Source of the DNA: Cohnella zeiphila
GTDB taxonomy: Bacteria; Bacillota; Bacilli; Paenibacillales; Paenibacillaceae
Reading direction: 5' to 3'
Assembly (NCBI RefSeq): GCF_014212055.1
Contig: NZ_JACJVO010000033.1
Coordinates: 166,209-230,208 of the forward strand
DNA: 64,000 bases
The position numbers were made by a program, and so were the translations under genes. Shown here in pieces: positions 25,328-32,047 of this stretch (the stretch's first letter is position 1; every line of letters starts with the position of its first letter). The notes beneath the pieces were generated by a model, which searched no databases, was not told the DNA's origin, and saw only the letters and a list, made by a program, of their open reading frames with translations.

Positions 25328-25347
25328 CTATTAGATCACTATTAGAT
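25328..25347 (-). promoter_or_regulatory. Tandem 9-bp direct repeat with 11-bp period upstream of the serine hydrolase
   Basis: CTATTAGAT occurs at 25328-25336 and again at 25339-25347, about 20 bases before the start codon. An 11-bp period places both copies on one helix face, as seen for OmpR/PhoB-type regulators. It may be an operator; no other evidence. Confidence 0.35.
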
Positions 25348-25380
25348 ACGCAGGATTCTGCAAGTAGATTCCAAGATTTT

Positions 25381-25513
25381 CAACTCTTTAGGGAAAGTTT
25401 AGGCTGGAGCTCGATCGGGTCGAACCGGCTCGGGTTGACGGCGTGCCGACCGCCCTTGGACTGAACGGTCATGAATGATGGGAGTTCTCAACGGCCTTCC
25501 GCGCAAAAATAAA
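25381..25513. other. Intergenic stretch with nothing recognised
   Basis: The gap between the serine hydrolase promoter region and the catalase terminators shows no open frame with a ribosome binding site and no clear dyad. It is GC-rich and could be decayed coding sequence. Confidence 0.3.
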
Positions 25514-25535
25514 AACCCGGCGCGATCGCCGGGTT
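25514..25535. terminator. Bidirectional terminator downstream of catalase
   Basis: AACCCGGCG, loop CGAT and CGCCGGGTT form a 9-bp stem. On the minus strand it is followed by TTTTTATTTTT and on the plus strand by GGTTTTT. It lies about 70 bases after the catalase stop. Confidence 0.85.
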
Positions 25536-25565
25536 GGTTTTTCGTAAAATCCTAGTGGTTGAAAC

Positions 25566-25591
25566 GCTCCCCATTTATCTTAATGGGGAGC
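25566..25591 (-). terminator. Second hairpin just after the catalase stop
   Basis: A 10-bp perfect stem, GCTCCCCATT with AATGGGGAGC and a six-base loop, begins 12 bases after the catalase stop. It lacks a strong T run and probably protects the 3' end or assists the terminator that follows. Confidence 0.6.
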
Positions 25592-25602
25592 ATGGTTCGT
25601 GC

Positions 25603-27249
25603 TTAGTAAGGATCCGCTTCGCGGCCTTTGTTCGCCGCGGCTTGTGCCGCATCGTTCGCATCCAACGAGCCTTCTCCATATTTCGAAATGCCCGCTTCCC
25701 GGCCTGGAACTTTGGCTTCCGTTTTGGCTTGTTCGATTTCTTTCTTTTTCTTTTCGATGCCTTCCTTCACGCGGCGGCCGTACTCTTCATCGGCTTGCGT
25801 GAAGTGCCCGATCATCGCGTCTTGAATGCGTGAATCGCAAACGGCCAGCGCTTCGGACAAATTTATGATCAACTCCTCGCGCTCCCAATCTTCAAACTTG
25901 CGGTAGGTAACGCCTGCTTGGCCGTAAGGATTCGGGCGATCGATGGGGGCGCTCATTACCGTCGCTTGATACGCAGGCTGGTGCGGCGGACGATGTTCTC
26001 TGCTTGCTTCCTGGTAGCCGCCGATCAGGGACGGTTCATAGTTGATGTGCGGATTTTCCCCGGACTCCTTCGGCTCGCGGATATCCATTTGGCCGCGGTG
26101 CTGGTTCGTGTGAACCGGCGCTTTCGGAGCGTTCACGGGCAGCTTCAAATAGTTGGCGCCTACGCGATAACGCTGCGTGTCGGAGTACGAGAAGGTGCGT
26201 CCCTGGAGCATTTTATCGTCCGAGAAGTCCATTCCGTCGACAAGAACGCCCGTGCCGAAAGCGGCCTGCTCGATCTCCGCATGGAAATCGACCGGGTTGC
26301 GGTCCAGAACCATCCGCCCGGCCGGCAGCCAAGGGAACCGATCTTCCGGCCAGAGCTTCGTATCGTCTAGGGGATCGAAATCGAGCTCCGGATGGTAACC
26401 GTCCTCCATGATTTGAACGTACAGCTCCCACTCCGGATAATCTCCCCGCTCAATGGCCTCATACAAATCCTGCGTCGCATGACCGACATTCTTGGCCTGG
26501 ATCGAGGCGGCCTCCTCCTGCGTCAGATTGCGGATCCCCTGCTTCGGTTCCCAGTGATACTTCACCAGTACCGCGTCGCCTTTGTCGTTGACCCACTTGT
26601 AGGTGTTGACGCCGGACCCCTGCATATGGCGGTAGGTGGCGGGAATCCCCCACGGAGAGAACAGGAACGTAATCATGTGCGTGGCCTCGGGCGTGCGGGA
26701 CACGAAATCGAACATTCGCTGCGGGTTCGGCGTGTTCGATGCCGGATCCGCCTTGAATGCATGAATCATATCGGGGAACTTCATCGCATCGCGAATGAAG
26801 AAGATCTTCAGGTTGTTCCCCACCAGATCCCAATTCCCCTCCTCCGTATACATTTTTACTGCAAAACCGCGCGGATCCCTCGCCGTCTCCGGCGAATCCT
26901 TTGCCCCGGCTACGGTGGAGAACCGGACCATCAGCGGCGTACGCTTCCCGGCACCGGAGAAAACTTTCGCCCGCGTATACTTCTCTACAGGCTCGTTTCC
27001 GACTTTCCCATAAGTTTCGAAATAGCCGAACGCTCCCGATCCGCGCGCATGGACCACCCGCTCCGGGACCTCTTCCCGGTCGAAATGCGAAATCTTCTCT
27101 ATAAAATGATAATTCTCCAGCGTGGCCGGTCCCCGATTGCCGACGGTCTTGAGATTCTGGTTGTCCATCACCGGATGACCCTGTCGCGTCGTCAAGGTGT
27201 CACGGCGCACATCTTGCCCTATAGAAGTCCCTTGGTTCTCGGTCAACAT
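25603..27249 (-). CDS. katA: Monofunctional heme catalase
   Basis: Converts hydrogen peroxide to water and oxygen in the cytoplasm. It has 548 residues. The distal His68 is in ERVVHARGSGAFGYFE, the central RDAMKFPDMIHAFK block is intact, and the heme-ligand Tyr region reads FSYSDTQRYRVGANYLKLP. The first 40 residues and a charged Lys/Glu/Ala tail of about 55 residues after the core make it longer than the usual small-subunit catalase (about 480-490); there is no large-subunit flavodoxin-like domain. A frame running to 27438 is rejected because the ATG at 27249 is preceded by GGAGGGG. I saw no clear PerR box in the upstream gap. The symbol is by analogy only. Confidence 0.93.
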   Translation of the reverse strand: MLTENQGTSIGQDVRRDTLTTRQGHPVMDNQNLKTVGNRGPATLENYHFIEKISHFDREEVPERVVHARGSGAFGYFETYGKVGNEPVEKYTRAKVFSGAGKRTPLMVRFSTVAGAKDSPETARDPRGFAVKMYTEEGNWDLVGNNLKIFFIRDAMKFPDMIHAFKADPASNTPNPQRMFDFVSRTPEATHMITFLFSPWGIPATYRHMQGSGVNTYKWVNDKGDAVLVKYHWEPKQGIRNLTQEEAASIQAKNVGHATQDLYEAIERGDYPEWELYVQIMEDGYHPELDFDPLDDTKLWPEDRFPWLPAGRMVLDRNPVDFHAEIEQAAFGTGVLVDGMDFSDDKMLQGRTFSYSDTQRYRVGANYLKLPVNAPKAPVHTNQHRGQMDIREPKESGENPHINYEPSLIGGYQEASREHRPPHQPAYQATVMSAPIDRPNPYGQAGVTYRKFEDWEREELIINLSEALAVCDSRIQDAMIGHFTQADEEYGRRVKEGIEKKKKEIEQAKTEAKVPGREAGISKYGEGSLDANDAAQAAANKGREADPY

Positions 27250-27419
27250 AACCCCTCCTCCAAAATTTTCACATCTAGAGTGCTTCTGGCCAGCCATTTT
27301 ATGCATTTTCCCTTTTTTTGGACAGCCTTCCCTTCCGTTTCGCCCTTTCCAGGATACCGGACTTGCATATAATGGATCGAACGGGACTGATGAATAACAG
27401 TCAGAAATGAGGGGGAATC

Positions 27420-28181
27420 GTGGAATCCAGAATACCATGCGTGGTCTTGTTTTATTATAATGCCGAAATTATTGTCAGCACGATGGAGTTTCTGCTGCCT
27501 TATTCCGATCGTCTAGCCATCACCGTTCTCGAGAATAAGAGTATCCACACCGACTCGACGATCAAACCCTATTTGCAGAGTCTCGTGAACGATTCAAAAA
27601 TCGAGCGTTATGTGCTGTTTGACGAAAATATTACGATGAATGCCTATCGGATCGCGTTTGAACACGGGCTGATCGAACCGTCGGCCAGCGATTATCTCAT
27701 GTTGACGGACGGTGACTTGATCGTCCCTCATTCCGATTTCCTAACCGAACAATTGAACATCTTGGATCGGCATCCGGAGCTGTTTGCATGCGGAGTGAGC
27801 TTAAGCATGCACAATCTTCCATTGAACAACTACCCGGATGCGACGTCGTGGATTCCGGGCGATTTCCACGTTCACCCCGATTATGTGGAGACGGTGACCG
27901 GGTTCCATCTCCTCCTGCTGAGAGCAAAGGAATTCGCTCAGTATTTGGACTATTCCCGACAAACGGGGAATTCGATTTTGGATATCCCGATGCATCATTA
28001 CTGTCACCATGTTCTCGGGAAAAAATGGGGAAAAACGAAGCTCAGCCAAGCCGTTCACCTCACTTGGGACGTTTACGCAGACAGCGGCCATCCCTATCAG
28101 GAATGGAAATCCAAACAAGACTTGGAAGCTCTGTTTGTCCACGATCGTTATTGCCAATTCCAGGTTTATTCCCGTCCATAG
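27420..28181 (+). CDS. GT-A type glycosyltransferase (family 2-like)
   Basis: A 253-residue cytoplasmic glycosyltransferase-like protein. It opens RIPCVVLFYYNAEIIVSTME, a nucleotide-binding first strand, and carries a DxD-like motif in YLMLTDGDLIVPHSDFL, where a divalent metal and sugar nucleotide would bind. Later parts are VTGFHLLLLRAKEF and the basic KKWGKTKLSQAVHLTWD. Start is GTG at 27420 behind AGGGGG. The sequence CATATAAT at 27365-27372 could be its -10, resembling sigma-E type as well as sigma-A. It is the first of two plus-strand genes at the left of the glycan cluster; the acceptor is unknown. Confidence 0.75.
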   Translation: MESRIPCVVLFYYNAEIIVSTMEFLLPYSDRLAITVLENKSIHTDSTIKPYLQSLVNDSKIERYVLFDENITMNAYRIAFEHGLIEPSASDYLMLTDGDLIVPHSDFLTEQLNILDRHPELFACGVSLSMHNLPLNNYPDATSWIPGDFHVHPDYVETVTGFHLLLLRAKEFAQYLDYSRQTGNSILDIPMHHYCHHVLGKKWGKTKLSQAVHLTWDVYADSGHPYQEWKSKQDLEALFVHDRYCQFQVYSRP

Positions 28182-28225
28182 GACGAATCTTCAGGATAAA
28201 TGAACCGAGAGCCGAGGCGTGTCAT

Positions 28226-29536
28226 TTGAACGAGAAAAAAATCAGCTTTATTTTTTGCGTCAACGACCGGGAGGCATGGAAAACATCGCTTCGGCACATC
28301 GAAGAACTTGAAGTTCCCGAGGGCTATGAAATTGAAATATTGGGAATATTCGACGCCGCAAGCATGACGTCCGGCTACAATGAAGCGATGGGAAGAACGG
28401 AAGCGAAATACAAGGTCTATCTCCACCAAGACGTTCACATCCTCAATCGGCGATTCATCAAGGATGCTCTCCCTCTTTTCCAACGGCATCCGCAGATCGG
28501 ACTCATCGGCATGATCGGAACCGCCAAACTTCCCCAGAGCGGAATGTGGTGGGAATCCGACGACAATTACGGTCTGGTGTATGGCAGCCATTCGGGCAAG
28601 ATGGAGCTACTCTCCTTTCAGCAAAACGGCGAAAGCGCATTTCAACGGGTTGCTGCCGTGGACGGTTTGCTGATGATAACGCAGTACGACCTTAACTGGC
28701 GCGAGGACCTCTTCAAAGGCTGGCACTATTACGACTTGTCTCAATGCATGGAGTTTCGCCGGGCCGGGTACGAGATCGCGATTCCCTTTCAGGCCGAGCC
28801 TTGGGCGCTGCATGATTGCGGAGTCGCGGATTTAACGGGCTTCGAGGAGAACCGGCTGTTGTTCGTAAACGAATATGAGAAGGAAATCAAAGAACAAAAC
28901 CGATTAAAGGAGCGCGATTCAACTTTGGAGGAACATCGAGACGTCCGTATCTCTCAACTGCTCGAAACCGTAAAAGGAACCGAAGGCTTCCTGATGGATC
29001 TGGAGATCATGGGGCTGCTGCAGCTTCCCGCATGGGTCGATCATCTACCGGGTGCCATTGTGGAGATCGGCAGTTTCAAGGGAAAAAGCACGATTGCGTT
29101 GGCCAAAGGCAGTCAGCTTCTGACTACGCAAAAGCGCCCGGTTTGGGCGATCGATCCTTTCTCCCATCCTGCATTGGCCCCATACGAAGAAGGGTTTAAA
29201 GCCAATATTCAAAAAGCCGGTATCGGCTCTGTCGTCAACGTGATCAAGAAGCCCAGCCAGGAGGCGTACGCAGATTGTCCGGAAGCCATCGCGGCCTTGT
29301 TCATTGACGGGGACCACAGCTATGAAGGCGTTGTTCACGATATCATTCATTACGCCTCCCGTGTCGTACCCGGCGGGATCATCGCTTTCCACGATTATTC
29401 CTACAGGGAATGTCCGGGATACGAGTGGGCGGAGCTGCCCGGAGTCACGCAAGCGGTCGATGAAATGTGCGCGCAGGACGCCTATGAGTATGTATGCGAC
29501 TATATCAGTCTCCGATTGGTCAGAAAACGCGGCTAA
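28226..29536 (+). CDS. Two-domain glycosyltransferase / SAM methyltransferase fusion
   Basis: A 436-residue fusion. Residues 1 to about 215 resemble a GT-A glycosyltransferase of the Glyco_transf_2_5 type (KISFIFCVNDREAW, then YKVYLHQDVHILNRRFI and the conserved GMIGTAKLPQSGMWW). Residues about 255 to 436 are a class I SAM methyltransferase of the Methyltransf_24 type: motif I VEIGSFKGKSTIALAKG, then WAIDPFSHP, ALFIDGDHSYEGV and GGIIAFHDYS. The longer frame to 27788 overlaps the preceding gene and is not real. Start is TTG at 28226 with GAGG eight bases upstream; no ATG fits. It would add and O-methylate a sugar on a surface glycan. The gap to the previous gene is 44 bases. Confidence 0.8.
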   Translation: MNEKKISFIFCVNDREAWKTSLRHIEELEVPEGYEIEILGIFDAASMTSGYNEAMGRTEAKYKVYLHQDVHILNRRFIKDALPLFQRHPQIGLIGMIGTAKLPQSGMWWESDDNYGLVYGSHSGKMELLSFQQNGESAFQRVAAVDGLLMITQYDLNWREDLFKGWHYYDLSQCMEFRRAGYEIAIPFQAEPWALHDCGVADLTGFEENRLLFVNEYEKEIKEQNRLKERDSTLEEHRDVRISQLLETVKGTEGFLMDLEIMGLLQLPAWVDHLPGAIVEIGSFKGKSTIALAKGSQLLTTQKRPVWAIDPFSHPALAPYEEGFKANIQKAGIGSVVNVIKKPSQEAYADCPEAIAALFIDGDHSYEGVVHDIIHYASRVVPGGIIAFHDYSYRECPGYEWAELPGVTQAVDEMCAQDAYEYVCDYISLRLVRKRG

Positions 29537-29550
29537 GCGACTCTATGGCA

Positions 29551-29593
29551 AAAAGGCGATCGTTCACCCCTTAGGGCGAACGATCGCCTTTTT
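29551..29593. terminator. Bidirectional terminator shared by convergent genes, overlapping a coding end
   Basis: A stem of about 15 bp (arms 29551-29565 and 29578-29593, AAAAGGCGATCGTTC and its complement) with T runs on both strands. On the plus strand it follows the GT/methyltransferase stop. On the minus strand it encodes the last few codons of the acetyltransferase, so the stop at 29564 lies inside the stem. Confidence 0.85.
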
Positions 29594-30217
29594 GAATACA
29601 GCCGGAACCCCGGCATAGAGCATTTGAGGAGGGACATCGCTTCGAACGAACGCCCCGCCTCCAATGACCGACCATGCTCCGATCTTTACCTTCTCTCGGA
29701 TGGAAGAACCGGTGCCCAGGAACACCCCCTCTTCGATCTGTACATTGCCGCTTACGTTAACTCCGGGACTGATGGTCGCATACGAGGCAACGGATACGTC
29801 GTGCGCCAGCGTCACATTCGTATTGACGATAACGAAGCTGCCGATTCGCACGTGAATGCTGACGATGCTGCCTGCGCATAGGATACAATTCAGGCCGAGT
29901 TCGGTATTCTCGGGAATGTGAACCGACGGATGAACCAGGGCTTCGGACAGCCGAAAGCCTTGGCTTGCCGTGATGTTCGCGAACTTCTTCTTCAGATGCG
30001 GGTCCCCGACTCCTGCACAGACGACGGCGAATTCTTCCCGGTACTTTTCGAACGATTTCAGATCTCCAAAAACAGGAATCCCTTCGACGACCTGCCCGTT
30101 CATCTCGGGACGTTCGTCGAGGAACCCGGCAACCTCGCGACCCAAAATGTCGCATAAGGCTGCAACTTCTCTTCCCATGCCGCCGCAACCCCAGATCAGC
30201 AGCTTATCCTTATTCAT
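29564..30217 (-). CDS. PglD/NeuD-type sugar O- or N-acetyltransferase
   Basis: A 217-residue left-handed beta-helix acyltransferase of the sialic acid NeuD/PglD family. The N-terminal Rossmann part (KLLIWGCGGMGREVAALCD) binds the UDP-sugar, and the C-terminal hexapeptide repeats (VRIGSFVIVNTNVTLAHDVS, then GVFLGTGSSIREKVKIG) form the acetyl-CoA site; His in TLAHDVS is the expected base. It overlaps the aminotransferase gene upstream by eight bases. The pair DegT plus PglD normally makes an N-acetylated amino-deoxy sugar nucleotide (bacillosamine, viosamine type). The C-terminal codons form part of a terminator stem. Confidence 0.9.
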   Translation of the reverse strand: MNKDKLLIWGCGGMGREVAALCDILGREVAGFLDERPEMNGQVVEGIPVFGDLKSFEKYREEFAVVCAGVGDPHLKKKFANITASQGFRLSEALVHPSVHIPENTELGLNCILCAGSIVSIHVRIGSFVIVNTNVTLAHDVSVASYATISPGVNVSGNVQIEEGVFLGTGSSIREKVKIGAWSVIGGGAFVRSDVPPQMLYAGVPAVFKKAIVRPKG

Positions 30218-31319
30218 CGGCCAGACACCGGACGATACGCTGCACTTGCGCCTGTTCGATGTCTTCCCAGACGGGCAAGCTCAATATCCTTCGACAGACG
30301 TCTTCGGTAACGGACAAATCCGAATGGGGGCTGCGCTGAAAAAGCGGTTGTTCATGGCAGGAAGGAGAAAAATACGTTCTGGCTTGTATGCCTGCGGCCT
30401 GCAGCTTGCTCAAGTAAAACCGATGGTCATGCTTAGGCGGACATAACAAGGGAAAAAACTGGTAGGGAATCTTCCCCCCGCCTTCTTGAAGCTTCCACCC
30501 CTTGAACAGCATTCCGGCATCTTGCAATTCGGCCCGGTACCAATCGGCGATCCGTTCGCGGGCGATTATTTTCTCGTCGACGACCTCCAAAGTTGCCAGT
30601 GCGATCGCGGCGGCATACTCGGATACTTTACCGTTAAGCCCGATTTGCCTCGATTCCCGATTCTGGTCAAAGCCGAAGTTGGAGCTCTGGCGCAGACGAT
30701 GGATCAGAGTCTCATCCGCGCTGTATATCAATCCTCCTTCTCCGATTCCGAACAACTTCGTGGCATGAAAGCTGAATACGACGGCTCCTTTAAAGCCCCG
30801 ACCGAACTGGTCGTCCCTCATGCATCCGAAGCTGGACGCCGCATCGATCACGACGGGAACCCCGCTCCTTCTCAACGACTCATAATATTCAAGGTTCAGT
30901 TCGGCTCCGAAAGCCGCATAAGGCACGACGACGGCGACTTCATCGCCGAGCTTCTGCAGTGCCTCCTCGAGCTGCCGTTCATTCAGGCACCAACGCTCCG
31001 GATCGATATCGATAAAATAGGGCTCCAGTCCGCACCACATGGCGCTAAGAGGAGTGGCGGAGAACGTGAAGCTGGGCATCAGCGCGTACTTGCCGGCCCG
31101 TTTGACTTGCATGATCGCAAGCATGAGTCCGGTCGTTGCATTGTTAACCGTGACGACAGCTCCTTCATCGGAGAAAAAACGGCGAAGGATTCGTTCTTCC
31201 ACTCGCTTGTTGAGCGGACCGTGATTGCTATAGATTCTCGTCGCATCGATTTGCTCGAGATACCCCGTCAGAGCATCTTTGGAAACGAGCCGCGGCTTAA
31301 GAAACGGAATCTCGTCCAT
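30210..31319 (-). CDS. DegT/DnrJ/EryC1 PLP-dependent sugar aminotransferase
   Basis: A 369-residue aminotransferase that installs an amino group on a nucleotide-linked keto sugar. The PLP Lys188 is in FSFHATKLFGIGEGG (family SFHATK), the phosphate-cup region is TVNNATTGLMLAI, and the Asp that pairs with PLP is in PVVIDAASSFGC. A frame extending to 31565 is rejected: the ATG at 31319 has GGAG ten bases upstream. Together with the PglD-like protein it should turn a 4-keto sugar into an acetamido sugar. The nucleotidyltransferase and dehydratase needed earlier in the path are not in this window. Confidence 0.92.
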   Translation of the reverse strand: MDEIPFLKPRLVSKDALTGYLEQIDATRIYSNHGPLNKRVEERILRRFFSDEGAVVTVNNATTGLMLAIMQVKRAGKYALMPSFTFSATPLSAMWCGLEPYFIDIDPERWCLNERQLEEALQKLGDEVAVVVPYAAFGAELNLEYYESLRRSGVPVVIDAASSFGCMRDDQFGRGFKGAVVFSFHATKLFGIGEGGLIYSADETLIHRLRQSSNFGFDQNRESRQIGLNGKVSEYAAAIALATLEVVDEKIIARERIADWYRAELQDAGMLFKGWKLQEGGGKIPYQFFPLLCPPKHDHRFYLSKLQAAGIQARTYFSPSCHEQPLFQRSPHSDLSVTEDVCRRILSLPVWEDIEQAQVQRIVRCLADE

Positions 31320-31360
31320 TCCGATACTTCTCCTCCGTTCTTCCGAGTCTTCTCCTCTCC

Positions 31361-32047
31361 TCAATGCTTCCAGGTCAACGGTTCCGGAAATCTGGCCGTC
31401 TTGATCCCAAGCTCGATCATTCGGCGAACTTTGTTCCAATCCCCCGGTTCTTGAAGAAGATAAGAATTCGGGTCCCATTCGATGCGCTTTAGCCAATGAT
31501 GATAGAACATGGACGAGGTCGTGATTTTGGCGCACTGCAGCGGCTCCGCATCGTTCATTCCCCATTGTTCCGGGGCGAACATGAAATAAAAGGGGTGATA
31601 GATCAAATCGGCTCTCGTCTGTCGGGCGAATTGAACCAACTTCTCGATGCGATCCGCATTAAAATCGTCGTCGTCATCCAAGTGTGTAATAAAATGTCCT
31701 GTTGCCTTTTGAAGCGCCCGATTGGTGGGGATGCTTCCGGCCACGAGCCATCGCTGGAACGGTTCGTCAGGATAAAGTCCATGATTGTCCAGATTCTCAA
31801 ATTGAATTCGGGGATCGTTGAATCCCCGAACGACTTCCTCCGTATGATCGGTGCAACCGTCCCCGACAACGAGAATCTCCAGATGTCGATAGGTTTGATT
31901 CACGACTGACTTCAAGCTGCGGTTTAACAGGAGATCAGCCCGGTTATAGGTAGGAATGCACACCGTAACCAGCGGCTGATCGATCTCGAAGGCTTCCCTA
32001 TATTCGGGCGATTGAGAAGCGATCAAGTAATCATCCGGCGTTGTCAT
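31361..32047 (-). CDS. Family 2 glycosyltransferase
   Basis: A 228-residue GT-A enzyme: PLVTVCIPTYNRADLLLNRS at the start, ILVVGDGCTDHTEEVVRGF next, and the metal-binding Asp cluster in FITHLDDDDDF. The chain ends at TWKH, shorter than the usual 270-320, so the acceptor-binding C-terminal helices are reduced. The ATG at 32047 follows GGAGG and overlaps the end of the double glycosyltransferase gene by 17 bases, indicating one transcript with it. Likely adds one sugar in the cluster's glycan. Confidence 0.88.
   Translation of the reverse strand: MTTPDDYLIASQSPEYREAFEIDQPLVTVCIPTYNRADLLLNRSLKSVVNQTYRHLEILVVGDGCTDHTEEVVRGFNDPRIQFENLDNHGLYPDEPFQRWLVAGSIPTNRALQKATGHFITHLDDDDDFNADRIEKLVQFARQTRADLIYHPFYFMFAPEQWGMNDAEPLQCAKITTSSMFYHHWLKRIEWDPNSYLLQEPGDWNKVRRMIELGIKTARFPEPLTWKH

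Noticed and set aside
27250..27419. PerR box upstream of catalase
   Set aside because: Searched by eye for TTATAAT-like dyads on both strands; only unrelated AT stretches are present.
27788..28225. N-terminal extension joining the GT/methyltransferase to the preceding gene's sequence
   Set aside because: The extension is an out-of-frame reading of the upstream glycosyltransferase gene, which has its own start and stop; the TTG at 28226 is the credible start.
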